Below are positions 42,558 through 51,505 of a stretch of DNA of 64,000 bases, one piece after another. This DNA comes from JAYFQE01 sp034927345. GTDB taxonomy: Bacteria; Bacillota; Clostridia; Saccharofermentanales; UBA5734. The stretch lies in the NCBI GenBank assembly GCA_034927345.1, contig JAYFQE010000002.1:248001-312000 (forward strand). The letters are read 5' to 3'. The translations under genes were made by a program, and so were the position numbers. The first letter of the stretch is position 1, and the number at the start of each line of letters is the position of its first letter. Under the pieces are notes generated by a model, which saw only the letters and a list, made by a program, of their open reading frames with translations, searched no databases and had not been told where the DNA came from.

Positions 42558-43751
42558 ATGAATCAGGAAACCGAAATCAAGAAATTACAGCAATGCCTGT
42601 GGCTGTCGTATACTCTGCGTCAGCCTGGCCTGGATCGTAAACAAATTCGCGCTTTCCTGATGGAAGGCAAACCACTTGACAGCTTGCTCCGCTTTATACC
42701 GGTCAGCTTAGGTGAATGGGAACAGATACAGGCGGCGAACGGCGCCAATCCTTCTGAATTTCAAGCCGGAACGGTCTTTCCGGCTGCCTGGGAGCCATAT
42801 CGGCAGATGGCAGAGACTGCCTGGCAAAACGGCATCCGAGCCTGCCGCCTCGGTGATGATGATTATCCGGGTCGCCTGAGTCTGGCTGATTCATGCCCGC
42901 TAGTCCTGTATTATCGGGGAAAGGCTTATCAAAATCTGATCCGGCAATTGTTTTGCGTAACGGTGATCGGGACGCGCAACCCGACGCAATACGGAAAAAT
43001 GGTCGCCGAACGGATCGTTATGGATCTGGTTGATGCCCATACGGTTATTATCAGCGGCCTGGCCCGGGGAATCGATGCTCTGGCCCATAAAACGGCGTTG
43101 TCACATCAGGGGATGACCTTGGCGGCAGTTGCTCATGGCGTCGATTTGGTTTATCCTCCTGAACACCGGCGGCTTATGGAGGATATTGCGGAAACCGGAG
43201 CGATTGTCAGTGAGCATCCGCCCGGTACCGGGCCGAGAAAACCTTATTTCCCAGCCAGAAACAGAATTCTCAGCGGATTATCCGATGCTGTGGCCATTAT
43301 GGAGGCTTCCAGAACCAGCGGCACCATGATCACTGCGAGTTTCGCCGGGGATCAGGGCAGAACTGTTTTTGCTGTCCCGGGAAGCATTCTGTCGCCGCAA
43401 AGCCAGGGCTGCAATCAATTAATCCGGGAAGGTGCAGAAGTCCTTGAATCGGCAGATGATATCCTGCGTCTTCGTTCATCCGTGAGCCTTCCCCGGACGA
43501 CCGCCCTTATTCCAAAGCAAAAATGCCGGCAGGCTGGCCGGCAAACCGGTGTTTCGTTATTATCTGATCAAGAAAAATCCTGGCTGCACCTGATGTCCGG
43601 CACGCCCTTAACTCTACCGGAAATAGCGGCAGCCGCCGGCAAAACAGTCAGCGAGGCAGCCGCCTGGCTGTCAATTCAGGAAGTCGACGGCCTGGTTTTC
43701 TGTGAAAGAGGTCGATATGCTTTGACAGAATCAGCCTTTTTCTGTATATAA
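42558..43751 (+). CDS. dprA: DNA-processing protein DprA
   Basis: Loads RecA onto incoming single-stranded DNA during transformation. 397 residues. An N-terminal helical (SAM-like) region is followed by the Rossmann-type DprA core. The core includes VTVIGTRNPTQYGKMVAERIV, ISGLARGIDALAHKTALSHQGMT, YPPEHRRLMEDIAETGAIVSEHPPGTGP, FPARNRILSGLSDAVAIMEASRTSGTMITA and GCNQLIREGAEVL. The C-terminal winged-helix-like domain (about 325-390) is present. The stop overlaps an ATG at 43751 (TAATG). comM upstream and topA downstream are the usual neighbours. Confidence 0.96.
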   Translation: MNQETEIKKLQQCLWLSYTLRQPGLDRKQIRAFLMEGKPLDSLLRFIPVSLGEWEQIQAANGANPSEFQAGTVFPAAWEPYRQMAETAWQNGIRACRLGDDDYPGRLSLADSCPLVLYYRGKAYQNLIRQLFCVTVIGTRNPTQYGKMVAERIVMDLVDAHTVIISGLARGIDALAHKTALSHQGMTLAAVAHGVDLVYPPEHRRLMEDIAETGAIVSEHPPGTGPRKPYFPARNRILSGLSDAVAIMEASRTSGTMITASFAGDQGRTVFAVPGSILSPQSQGCNQLIREGAEVLESADDILRLRSSVSLPRTTALIPKQKCRQAGRQTGVSLLSDQEKSWLHLMSGTPLTLPEIAAAAGKTVSEAAAWLSIQEVDGLVFCERGRYALTESAFFCI

Positions 43752-43752
43752 T

Positions 43753-43792
43753 GGTGGAGGTGCTAATTTATGATACAAGGATGTATGTGATG
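43753..43792 (+). promoter_or_regulatory. Six-codon leader ORF coupled to the topA start
   Basis: GGTGGAGG (43753-43760) sits nine bases before an ATG at 43770 that opens a six-codon frame (MIQGCM). Its TGA stop (43788-43790) overlaps the topA ATG (43790-43792) as TGATG. The strong ribosome site is 29 bases from the topA ATG, too far to serve it directly, so topA translation is probably started by ribosomes ending the leader peptide. An in-frame ATG at 43781 for topA lacks proper spacing. Confidence 0.5.
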
Positions 43793-46048
43793 AGTAAAAA
43801 TCTGGTTATTGTTGAATCGCCGGCCAAGGCTAAAACAATCGGGCGGTATTTAGGCAAAGATTATCGTATAGCCGCATCGGTCGGTCATATTCGCGATTTG
43901 CCCTCTTCGACTCTGGGCGTTGATGTCCAGGATCATTATAAACCGCGTTATATCAACATGAAGGGTAAAGAAAAAGTCATCCGTGAATTAAAAGATCTGG
44001 CGACCGAAGTCGATCGAGTTTATATCGCAACCGACCCTGATCGCGAAGGCGAGGCAATTGCCTGGCATTTATCGCAAATCCTGCATATTGACGAGAATAG
44101 TCCTTGCAGGATTTCATTCAATGAAATTACCGAACCGGCTGTAAAAAAGGCGATCGAAAATCCTCGCCCGATCGATATGAATCTGGTCGATTCACAACAG
44201 GCCCGCCGTATCCTTGATCGGCTGGTCGGTTATGAGCTAAGTCCTCTGCTCTGGAAAAAAATCAAGAAAGGCTTGTCGGCCGGCCGTGTGCAGTCAGTAG
44301 CAACCCGGATGATTGTTGAGCGGGAAAGGGAGATTCAGGCTTTTAAGCCGGAAGAGTATTGGCTTTTAACTGCCTGGCTGCACAAGAACCAAAATGAGCC
44401 TTTATTCCGGGCCCGTTACCATGGCGAGCGCGACGGCAGTAAAATCAATAAAGTAAAACTAACTAACCAGACTGATACCGACGCTGTTATGAATGATCTG
44501 ACCGGCAGGGCATTTGAAGTCTGGCAGATAAAGCGCGGCAGCCGTCAGAGGCAGCCTGGACCGCCTTTTACAACCAGTACTCTGCAGCAGGAAGCTGCCC
44601 GGTTTTTAGGTTTTACATCCAAAAAAACCATGAGCATTGCCCAGCAATTATATGAAGGCGTCGATTTGCCAAATACCGGTTCAATCGCTCTGGTTACTTA
44701 TATTCGTACAGATTCCGTACGAATTTCCACTGAAGCAGTTCAGGAAGCCCGGCAATATATCGACAGCCATTACGGTGAATCCTATTTGCCGAAGACATCA
44801 CGGCAGTTTAAAAACCGCCATTCAGCCCAGGATGCTCACGAAGCGATCCGGCCGGCCCATTTTGACCTGATCCCGGAACAAATCAAGGAGCAATTGTCGT
44901 ACGACCAATATCGCTTGTATAAATTGATCTGGGATAAGTTCATTGCATCGCAGATGGCTGCCGCAACGATTGATACAGTAACGGCTGATATAACCGCCGG
45001 CAGTCATGTTTTCCGGGTTCAGGGTGAAACAATCCGCTTTCCCGGCTTCTTAGCGCAATACGGCGTTCAGTTGGTTGATCAGGAAGCCGACAAAGAACAA
45101 CAGGAAGAAGCGGAAAATAATAAAGAGAAACTGCCTGAGTTAAATGAAGGCGAAAATCTGCTTCTGGATCGCATACAACCGGAACAGAAGTTTACCCAGC
45201 CGCCTTCGCGGTATACGGAAGCAACCCTGATCAAGGCCATGGAGGAGAAGGGGATCGGCCGGCCATCCACGTATGCGCCGACCCTGTCGACTATTCAGGA
45301 GCGCCTTTATGTGGAAAAGGACCGGAAATTCCTTGTTCCGACTGAATTGGGCAAGGTTGTAACCGGTCTGCTGGAAGATAATTTCAACCGGATTGTCGAT
45401 GTGACTTTTACAGCGCAAATGGAAGAAGATCTGGATACTGTCGAATCCGGCAATCAGGATTGGGTCAGTCTTCTGGATCAATTTTATCCGCCATTTCACC
45501 AGCAGGTTATTGATGCCGACAGCCTTGACCGCGTAAAGATTGCCGATGTGCCGACCGGTGATAAATGTCCGGAATGCCACGATGGCGATCTGGTTATTAA
45601 AGAAGGCCGTTATGGCAAGTTTATTGCCTGTTCCCGTTATCCGGATTGCAAATACACAAAGAATGTCGAGAATACCGTTAAAGGCAAATGCCCATTATGC
45701 GGATCCGGTTTGGTCAGCCGCGTATCCCGTAAATTCAAGGGCAGCCGATTCTATACCTGCGACAAGCAAGGCAGCGATCCCAATTGCCCTTTCATCAGCT
45801 GGGATTTACCCATAGAAGGCAAAACTTGCGCTACATGCGGAGCTTATATGGTCTGGAAACATTTCAAAGGCCGCTCATACCCCAAATGCAGCAGCAAAGA
45901 CTGTCCGACCAATCAAAAAAAGGCCAAGCCGGAGAACAGTGAGGCGGCCGATACGGAAGAAAAGCCGGCACAAACTGCCCCGAATGCTCAGAATGCCGGA
46001 TTGGACGGAACAAACGGAACTGTGCCGGCAGAGGGTAACCCTAATTAA
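43790..46048 (+). CDS. topA: DNA topoisomerase I
   Basis: Type IA topoisomerase that relaxes negative supercoils. 752 residues from the ATG at 43790, which gives the family start MSKNLVIVESPAKAKTIGRYLG. Toprim acidic residues are in YIATDPDREGEAIAWH, the hinge is VDSQQARRILDRLVGYELSPLLW, and the active tyrosine is in LVTYIRTDSVRIS. The C-terminus has three tetracysteine zinc ribbons: KCPECHDGDLVIKEGRYGKFIACSRYP in part, CPLCGSG ... CDKQGSDPNC, and CATCGAY ... CSSKDC. A charged, low-complexity tail follows. Upstream reading to 43751 is possible in frame but has no ribosome site. Confidence 0.96.
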   Translation: MSKNLVIVESPAKAKTIGRYLGKDYRIAASVGHIRDLPSSTLGVDVQDHYKPRYINMKGKEKVIRELKDLATEVDRVYIATDPDREGEAIAWHLSQILHIDENSPCRISFNEITEPAVKKAIENPRPIDMNLVDSQQARRILDRLVGYELSPLLWKKIKKGLSAGRVQSVATRMIVEREREIQAFKPEEYWLLTAWLHKNQNEPLFRARYHGERDGSKINKVKLTNQTDTDAVMNDLTGRAFEVWQIKRGSRQRQPGPPFTTSTLQQEAARFLGFTSKKTMSIAQQLYEGVDLPNTGSIALVTYIRTDSVRISTEAVQEARQYIDSHYGESYLPKTSRQFKNRHSAQDAHEAIRPAHFDLIPEQIKEQLSYDQYRLYKLIWDKFIASQMAAATIDTVTADITAGSHVFRVQGETIRFPGFLAQYGVQLVDQEADKEQQEEAENNKEKLPELNEGENLLLDRIQPEQKFTQPPSRYTEATLIKAMEEKGIGRPSTYAPTLSTIQERLYVEKDRKFLVPTELGKVVTGLLEDNFNRIVDVTFTAQMEEDLDTVESGNQDWVSLLDQFYPPFHQQVIDADSLDRVKIADVPTGDKCPECHDGDLVIKEGRYGKFIACSRYPDCKYTKNVENTVKGKCPLCGSGLVSRVSRKFKGSRFYTCDKQGSDPNCPFISWDLPIEGKTCATCGAYMVWKHFKGRSYPKCSSKDCPTNQKKAKPENSEAADTEEKPAQTAPNAQNAGLDGTNGTVPAEGNPN

Positions 46049-47448
46049 TGGCGGCAGCATTGAAACCTGTTTTGATTATCGGCGCCGGCCTGGCCGGATG
46101 TGAGGCCGCCTGGCAGCTGGCTGCCCGCGGGGTCCCTGTTAAGCTCTATGAAATGAAGCCGGCTCAAATGACACCGGCCCATCATCTGCCGAGTCTGGCT
46201 GAATTGGTATGCAGTAATTCCTTACGCTCAGCAAGATTGGTCAATGCAGTCGGTCTCTTAAAAGAAGAAATGCGCCGGCTGGGCTCGTTGATTATAGCTT
46301 GCGCCGACGCGACCGCCATCCCGGCCGGCGGAGCCCTGGCTGTTGACCGGGAGTCGTTCTCTTGTCTGGTTACCCGTTTTATTCAAGAAGAACCGCTCAT
46401 TGAGCTGATTTCGAGAAGAATCGATTTTTTGCCGGCCGATGGCCTGGTCATCGCAGCCACAGGCCCTTTGACCGACGGACTGTTGTTTCAGGATATCAAT
46501 CGGCAGCTCGAACTGGAAACCCTGCATTTTTTTGATGCCGCTGCGCCGATTGTCTGGGCCGATTCGCTGGATAATACAGTTGTTTTCCGTCAATCCCGAT
46601 ATGGGCACGGCGGCGATGATTATTTGAACTGCCCGATGAATGAAACAGAGTATCAGTGCTTCTGGCAGGAATTGGTTAACGCTGAAAAGGCTGCTGTCCA
46701 TGATTTTGATCGGGAAACTGTATTTGAAGGCTGTATGCCCATTGAAACGATGGCCGGCAGGGGGCAGGACACTATGCGATTTGGCCCGCTTAAGCCGGTT
46801 GGACTGACTGATCCGCGTACCGGCAAAGAACCATATGCCTGTGTCCAATTACGGCAGGATAACCGGGCGGCAAGTCTTTATAACCTGGTTGGATTTCAGA
46901 CTCGCTTGACTATAGCTGAACAAAAAAGGGTGTTCAGACTAATACCGGGGCTGCAGCAAGCCGAGTTTGCTCGATTTGGCGTTATGCACCGCAATACTTA
47001 TCTTCAGTCGCCGCAGGTCCTTCAGCCCGATTATAGCGCGCGCTGTAGGCCGGAGCTGTATTTTGCAGGTCAAATGACCGGCGTCGAAGGTTATGTTGAA
47101 TCGGCGTCTTCCGGCCTGATCGCCGGCTGGCAGGCCGCATGCCAGGCTTTGGGGCAAACGCCGGAACAACGCATGAACCAAGTGCCTTCGGATCAGACCG
47201 TAATCGGATCCCTGGCTCGTTATGTTTCTGACGCCAAGGTGAAGCATTTTCAACCGATGAACGCCAACTTCGGTCTGGTGGCCGACCTGGCAGAGAGATA
47301 CCGGCGCAAAGAATTAAAACTGCAGGCGCTTGCCGATCGCTCATTGGCGGAAATTGACCGTTTAGCACAGACATCACCGGACATAACAGCAATTCGTTTG
47401 CAATTATTTCACAAAGCTGACCGGATTGATCTATCGCAGATCCCATAA
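46048..47448 (+). CDS. trmFO: Methylenetetrahydrofolate-tRNA-(uracil-5-)-methyltransferase
   Basis: Folate- and FAD-dependent enzyme that makes m5U54 in the T-loop of tRNA. 466 residues. The N-terminal FAD site is VLIIGAGLAGCEAAWQLAARGV, followed by YEMKPAQMTPAH and LVCSNSLRS (with the conserved Cys). Later come CPMNETEYQCFWQEL, FEGCMPIETMAGRGQDTMRFG, QLRQDNRAASLYNLVGFQT, GVMHRNTYLQSP and YFAGQMTGVEGYVESA. All are family hallmarks. Its ATG overlaps the topA stop (TAATG), so it is coupled; topA-trmFO is a common Bacillota pair. Confidence 0.97.
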   Translation: MAAALKPVLIIGAGLAGCEAAWQLAARGVPVKLYEMKPAQMTPAHHLPSLAELVCSNSLRSARLVNAVGLLKEEMRRLGSLIIACADATAIPAGGALAVDRESFSCLVTRFIQEEPLIELISRRIDFLPADGLVIAATGPLTDGLLFQDINRQLELETLHFFDAAAPIVWADSLDNTVVFRQSRYGHGGDDYLNCPMNETEYQCFWQELVNAEKAAVHDFDRETVFEGCMPIETMAGRGQDTMRFGPLKPVGLTDPRTGKEPYACVQLRQDNRAASLYNLVGFQTRLTIAEQKRVFRLIPGLQQAEFARFGVMHRNTYLQSPQVLQPDYSARCRPELYFAGQMTGVEGYVESASSGLIAGWQAACQALGQTPEQRMNQVPSDQTVIGSLARYVSDAKVKHFQPMNANFGLVADLAERYRRKELKLQALADRSLAEIDRLAQTSPDITAIRLQLFHKADRIDLSQIP

Positions 47449-47543
47449 AATGTCATATAATAGATAGCGATCAGCCGATTTGGTGAGCTTGTAGGCTGCA
47501 GAACGGTTTGATCGCTGGCTTGTATTAGATTGGAGGACAAAAC

Positions 47544-48650
47544 ATGGCAGGTTTTTTTGGGTTATTTGATTATTCGAAAGAAGGAAAAGGGGTATATCCT
47601 GATGATCCGCCCAAAGGTCCGATTCCAACTTTCTTTTCTATTTTAGGCCGTAAATTTTGGAAAATATGTACCATCAACCTGATGTATGTGCTTTTCAGCT
47701 TGCCGGCTCTGCTGATTGCCTTTTTTGGCGCTTCCTACGTTTTGCAGGCCTTTCTGCCGGGCTTGACGCCGGAAAGCCTGGCAGATGCCTTTGCAAAAGC
47801 GAATCTTTCCTTGCAGGAAGGCATTACTATGCTGGATTTTGCCAATATCCAAATCCTGCAGTTGTATTTTTTGCTTGCCATGCTTATTGTCGGCTTATCG
47901 CTGGTGGTTGTCGGACCTGTTCAGGCCGGCGTGACCTATGTGTTACGTAATTATTCTCGTGAGGAACACGCCTTCATCTGGATGGATTTCAAAGAACATG
48001 CCGGGAAAAATCTCAAGCAATCCTTGATCTGCAGTCTGATCAGCCTGGCGGTGACTTTCATATTCGTTATAAATTTTTCTTTCTACAGCAACAGCAGCTT
48101 TATCGGCAGCGGTTTGCTGCGGGTTTTCCTGCAGACGGTTATTGTCATCTTGTTCCTGTTGTGGTGCATGATGCAGATGTATATCTATCCGATGATGGTA
48201 ACCTTCGAATTATCCATTAAGCAGATGATGAAGAACTGCCTGTTATTCTCGATCATGCGGCTTCCTTTGAATCTCCTGATCCTGATCCTGAGTGCTTTGA
48301 TTCTGTTTGTCATTCCCGGCATCATGCTATTCATGGGATATGGCATATCCGTCTTGCTGGCTATTGTCTGGTATGTTTTCCTGGCTTTCGGACTTAACCT
48401 GCTGATGACGAATTTCTTTACTTATCGCGGCCTTGATAAATACATGATTTCACGGATCAAAGCGTCTGAGTCATTGAATGATGAATCAGAGGAAAACACC
48501 GAAGAAGCTGAAGAAGATACCGAAGAAGCGCAGGAAGATACCGGAGACGCCGGTTCAGATAAACAAGAAGACGGTCAAACTGCTTTGCCGCCTTCTGCTG
48601 AAGATCATCAGGGTGGAATGTTGAAATCGCCGACCGGCGCTCATACTTGA
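47544..48650 (+). CDS. YesL/DUF624-like membrane protein with acidic tail
   Basis: A 368-residue protein. The N-terminus GFFGLFDYSKEGKGVYPDDPPKGP is followed by five to six transmembrane segments (about residues 40-295), which is the layout of YesL-type (DUF624) proteins. The C-terminal 65 residues are strongly acidic, with three imperfect seven-residue repeats (ENTEEAE, EDTEEAQ, EDTGDAG) and are probably disordered and cytoplasmic. A TATAAT (47456-47461) right after trmFO may be its -10, but no -35 is clear. Ribosome site GGAGG. Function unknown; in Bacillus yesL lies with sugar-use genes, but here there are none. Confidence 0.8.
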   Translation: MAGFFGLFDYSKEGKGVYPDDPPKGPIPTFFSILGRKFWKICTINLMYVLFSLPALLIAFFGASYVLQAFLPGLTPESLADAFAKANLSLQEGITMLDFANIQILQLYFLLAMLIVGLSLVVVGPVQAGVTYVLRNYSREEHAFIWMDFKEHAGKNLKQSLICSLISLAVTFIFVINFSFYSNSSFIGSGLLRVFLQTVIVILFLLWCMMQMYIYPMMVTFELSIKQMMKNCLLFSIMRLPLNLLILILSALILFVIPGIMLFMGYGISVLLAIVWYVFLAFGLNLLMTNFFTYRGLDKYMISRIKASESLNDESEENTEEAEEDTEEAQEDTGDAGSDKQEDGQTALPPSAEDHQGGMLKSPTGAHT

Positions 48651-48686
48651 TTGCTGCGGTCAGCGTAAGGTCTTTCTTCCGGGATA

Positions 48687-49454
48687 TTACGTCCCGGACG
48701 CCAATAAGTCTTGCATATTATAGAGCCCGGCCGGTTTGTCCGCTAAAAAACGGGCGGCGGCCAGGGCTCCGCGGGCGAATACGGCGCGGGACTGGGCTTG
48801 ATGCTTAATTTCCAGGGTTTCGTCAGGGCCGGCGAAGAGAACGGTGTGATCGCCGACAATGCTGCCGCCGCGAATGGCATGCAGGCCTAATTCATGACTG
48901 TCTCTTTTCTGACGGACTTGGCTGCGATCATAGACATAAATCAGCTGATGATCCAGCGCGTCATTGATTTGGTCGGCAATCATCAGGGCTGTGCCGGAAG
49001 GCGCATCCAACTTTTGATTATGATGCGCTTCAATCAGTTCCAGATCAAAATCGGGGTATAACAATTTGGCAGCCTGACGGACAAGACTGATCATCAGATT
49101 AATGCCCAGCGACATATTGGCAGAGATGAAAACCGGCGCGCCGGCCGATAAATCGATCAGACGCTGTTTGGTCGATTCCGATAAACCGGTCGTGCAGATA
49201 ACCGAAGGGCAATGGCGCTGTTCAATCAGACTGCAAAGAGCGGGCACGGCTTCGGCATTGGAGAAATCGACCAGGACGTCGAACGCTTCGCGGCATTGAC
49301 CAGGATCGGCATAAACGGGGAAAGCGGCCTGTGCATCTGGTTTTAAATCCGATCCGGCCACGACGGAAAGATCGGGAGAAGCTGCAACAATTGAGCGGAT
49401 CATCTGACCCATTCGGCCGTTACAGCCGCTTAAGAATAATCGGATAGCCATCAT
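48687..49454 (-). CDS. dapB: 4-hydroxy-tetrahydrodipicolinate reductase
   Basis: Second dedicated step of lysine/diaminopimelate synthesis, NAD(P)H-dependent. 255 residues from the ATG at 49454, which overlaps the dapA stop (TAATG). N-terminal Rossmann site IRLFLSGCNGRMGQMI (G-x-x-G-x-M-G, family G-x-x-G-R-M-G), DVLVDFSNAEAV, ICTTGLSE, FISANMSLGINLM, ELIEAHHNQKLDAPSGTALMIAD (catalytic His/Lys motif) and HAIRGGSIVGDHTVLFAGPDE. The GGGAGG ribosome site is inside the end of dapA. A small GC hairpin (48678-48698) covers its stop codon, without a T run. Confidence 0.97.
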   Translation of the reverse strand: MMAIRLFLSGCNGRMGQMIRSIVAASPDLSVVAGSDLKPDAQAAFPVYADPGQCREAFDVLVDFSNAEAVPALCSLIEQRHCPSVICTTGLSESTKQRLIDLSAGAPVFISANMSLGINLMISLVRQAAKLLYPDFDLELIEAHHNQKLDAPSGTALMIADQINDALDHQLIYVYDRSQVRQKRDSHELGLHAIRGGSIVGDHTVLFAGPDETLEIKHQAQSRAVFARGALAAARFLADKPAGLYNMQDLLASGT

Positions 49455-50341
49455 TAGCAACCTCCCGGAAGACCGTACGCGGTCAAAGTTCTGCGAATCA
49501 ATTCCAGACAGGATGCCGAAGGCTCGCATAAAGGCATCCGGCAGGGCCCCACGGCCAGGCCCATCAGGTTCATAGCGGTCTTAACCGGTATCGGATTGAC
49601 ATCGCAGAACATAGCTTTGATCAGGGGAACCAGTTCGATTTGAATTTTGGTTGCCAGCGACGGATTGCCATTTAAATAAGCCATGACCATGTCATGGGTT
49701 TTGGCCGGCACAATATTGGCAATGACCGAAATGACACCCCAGCCGCCCAGGGACAGGAGCGGCAGAACCATGCCGTCTTCGCCTGAATACAGATTCAAAT
49801 TATCGCCGCAGAGATAGGCGATTTCACCGGCTTGTTCAGTCCGACATTCCTTGATGCCGTTGATGTTGGGCAATTCAGCAAGGCGGGCCGCCGTTTCCGG
49901 ATTGATATTCAGATTGGTGCGGCTGGGCACATTATAAAGGATCATCGGCACGTCAACCGCGTCGGCGACAGCTTTAAAATGCAGATACAACCCTTGCTGG
50001 GATGTTTTGTTGTAATAGGGCGTTACACAGAGTAAAGCGTCGGCGCCGAGGGCGGCTGCTTTCTGGCTCAACTCCACAGCATGACGGGTATCGTTGCTGC
50101 CGGTTCCGGCGATAACCGGAATCCGCTTATTGACAGTTTCGACCACACAGCGGACTACAGAAAGATGTTCTTCATCCGGCATCGTTGAAGCTTCACCTGT
50201 TGTTCCGGCAACCACGATAGCGTCGGTATGTTGTTTTATATGGTATTCGCAAAGCTCGGACATTTTTTTATAATCAACACCGTTATGGGTGAAAGGTGTG
50301 ACTATGGCTACGGCTGAACCCTTGAAAACAGGTCTTTTCAT
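49454..50341 (-). CDS. dapA: 4-hydroxy-tetrahydrodipicolinate synthase
   Basis: Condenses pyruvate with aspartate semialdehyde, the first dedicated step to diaminopimelate and lysine. 295 residues, TIM barrel: FKGSAVAIVTPFTHNGVDY, VVAGTTGEASTM, VIAGTGSNDTRHAVELSQ, GADALLCVTPYYNKTSQQGL, MILYNVPSRTNLNI (Tyr of the triad) and INGIKECRTE (Schiff-base Lys in GIKE). The ATG at 50341 has GGAGG eight bases upstream; the longer frame to 50404 has none. It leads dapB in a two-gene operon. There is no room for a lysine riboswitch, since the promoter sits only about 60 bases upstream. Confidence 0.97.
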   Translation of the reverse strand: MKRPVFKGSAVAIVTPFTHNGVDYKKMSELCEYHIKQHTDAIVVAGTTGEASTMPDEEHLSVVRCVVETVNKRIPVIAGTGSNDTRHAVELSQKAAALGADALLCVTPYYNKTSQQGLYLHFKAVADAVDVPMILYNVPSRTNLNINPETAARLAELPNINGIKECRTEQAGEIAYLCGDNLNLYSGEDGMVLPLLSLGGWGVISVIANIVPAKTHDMVMAYLNGNPSLATKIQIELVPLIKAMFCDVNPIPVKTAMNLMGLAVGPCRMPLCEPSASCLELIRRTLTAYGLPGGC

Positions 50342-50399
50342 GGCAGAATCCTCCATGCTTATGATTTGGTCGGCAAACCGGCGGCCTGCAGACGGTTTC

Positions 50400-50429
50400 A
50401 TCATAGCATTGTCTGTACTTTTTCGTCAA
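50400..50429 (-). promoter_or_regulatory. Predicted sigma-A promoter of dapA-dapB
   Basis: Minus strand TTGACG (50429-50424), an 18-base spacer, then TATGAT (50405-50400). The start near 50393 gives a leader of about 50 bases. It is back-to-back with the queA -10, so the two divergent promoters share about 40 bases. Confidence 0.6.
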
Positions 50430-50436
50430 ATATCGA

Positions 50437-50442
50437 TATAAT
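50437..50442 (+). promoter_or_regulatory. queA -10 element next to the start codon (leaderless candidate)
   Basis: A perfect TATAAT at 50437-50442, with a weak TGTACT (50414-50419) 17 bases upstream. The queA ATG at 50451 begins eight bases after the -10, where transcription itself would start. There is no ribosome site before the ATG. Together these suggest a leaderless mRNA. Confidence 0.5.
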
Positions 50443-50450
50443 GTAGCGCT

Positions 50451-51500
50451 ATGATTAGAAAACAAGATTTCTTTTTTGAATTACCGGAACATTTGATTGC
50501 CCAGCATCCTCTGGACAGGCGGGATCAATCGCGTTTGCTGCAGATGAACGGCAATACAGGCGCCGTGGAGCATCATTATTTCCACGAATTGCCGGACTTG
50601 CTTTGCCCGGGCGACTGTCTGGTTCTGAACAATTCCAAGGTTCTGCCTGCTCGGCTGCTCGGTGCACGCCGCGACAGCGGCACACCGGTGGAAATTCTCC
50701 TTTTACGCCGTTTGACCACAACAGACTGGGAAGTCATCGTTCACCCGGGCCGCCGCGTCCGGACCGGCCACTTGCTGGATTTTATCCCCGGCCGGCTTGG
50801 CGCCGAAGTAATTTCTGTTTTACCCGACGGCAATCGTATTGTCCGGTTTGAATTCCAGGGGGTCTGGGAAGAGATTTTAGCCGAAGCCGGCACCATGCCG
50901 CTGCCGCCGTATATTCATGAACGGTTGGCTGATCCCGGCCGCTATCAGACTGTCTATGCCAGCCAGGATGGTTCGGCGGCGGCTCCGACCGCCGGTCTGC
51001 ATTTTACGCCGGATCTACTCGCCGATATCCGCAGCCGCGGCATCCGGATTGCCGAACTGACCTTGCATGTCGGTCTGGGAACCTTCCGGCCGGTCAAGGA
51101 AGATAATATACTCGATCATGCGATGCATGAGGAATATTATATTTTACCGGAAGAAGCGGTTCGGGAAATAGAAGCCAGCCGGCGGGAGGGCGGGCGGATT
51201 GTTTCAGTCGGCACGACCAGCTGCCGGGTCCTGGAAGCCGTCGCCACGGAAACCGGCCGTCTGCAGCCGCATAATGGGTGGACGAAAATATTCATCTACC
51301 CGGGTTATACGTTTAAAGTCGTCGACTTGTTGATCACCAATTTCCATTTGCCGGAATCAACCCTGATTATGCTGGTTTCAGCTTTCGCCGGCCGTGAGCA
51401 TGTTCTTGCGGCATATCAGGAAGCCATCAAACAGAATTATCGTTTTTTCAGTTTTGGCGACGCCATGCTGATCAGTAAAAAAACTGAAGAAGGAGAATGA
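50451..51500 (+). CDS. queA: S-adenosylmethionine:tRNA ribosyltransferase-isomerase
   Basis: Penultimate step of queuosine formation: moves ribose of SAM onto preQ1 in tRNA. 349 residues: FFFELPEHLIAQHPLDRRDQSRL at the start, PDLLCPGDCLVLNNSKVLPARLLG, PPYIHERLADPGRYQTVYA, GSAAAPTAGLHFTPDLL, HVGLGTFRPVKEDNILDHAMH, VSVGTTSCRVLE and TNFHLPESTLIMLVSAFAG. All the family blocks are present. It has no ribosome site and its -10 nearly touches the ATG. tgt follows, overlapping or nearly so. Confidence 0.97.
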   Translation: MIRKQDFFFELPEHLIAQHPLDRRDQSRLLQMNGNTGAVEHHYFHELPDLLCPGDCLVLNNSKVLPARLLGARRDSGTPVEILLLRRLTTTDWEVIVHPGRRVRTGHLLDFIPGRLGAEVISVLPDGNRIVRFEFQGVWEEILAEAGTMPLPPYIHERLADPGRYQTVYASQDGSAAAPTAGLHFTPDLLADIRSRGIRIAELTLHVGLGTFRPVKEDNILDHAMHEEYYILPEEAVREIEASRREGGRIVSVGTTSCRVLEAVATETGRLQPHNGWTKIFIYPGYTFKVVDLLITNFHLPESTLIMLVSAFAGREHVLAAYQEAIKQNYRFFSFGDAMLISKKTEEGE

Positions 51501-51505
51501 TCTGC

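Noticed and set aside
48678..48698. Terminator hairpin at the dapB stop
   Set aside because: TCCGGGA/TCCCGGA stem is present but neither strand has a T run after it.
50342..50450. Lysine riboswitch before dapA or preQ1 riboswitch before queA
   Set aside because: The gap is only 109 bases, filled by two promoters; no riboswitch core is visible and queA seems leaderless.
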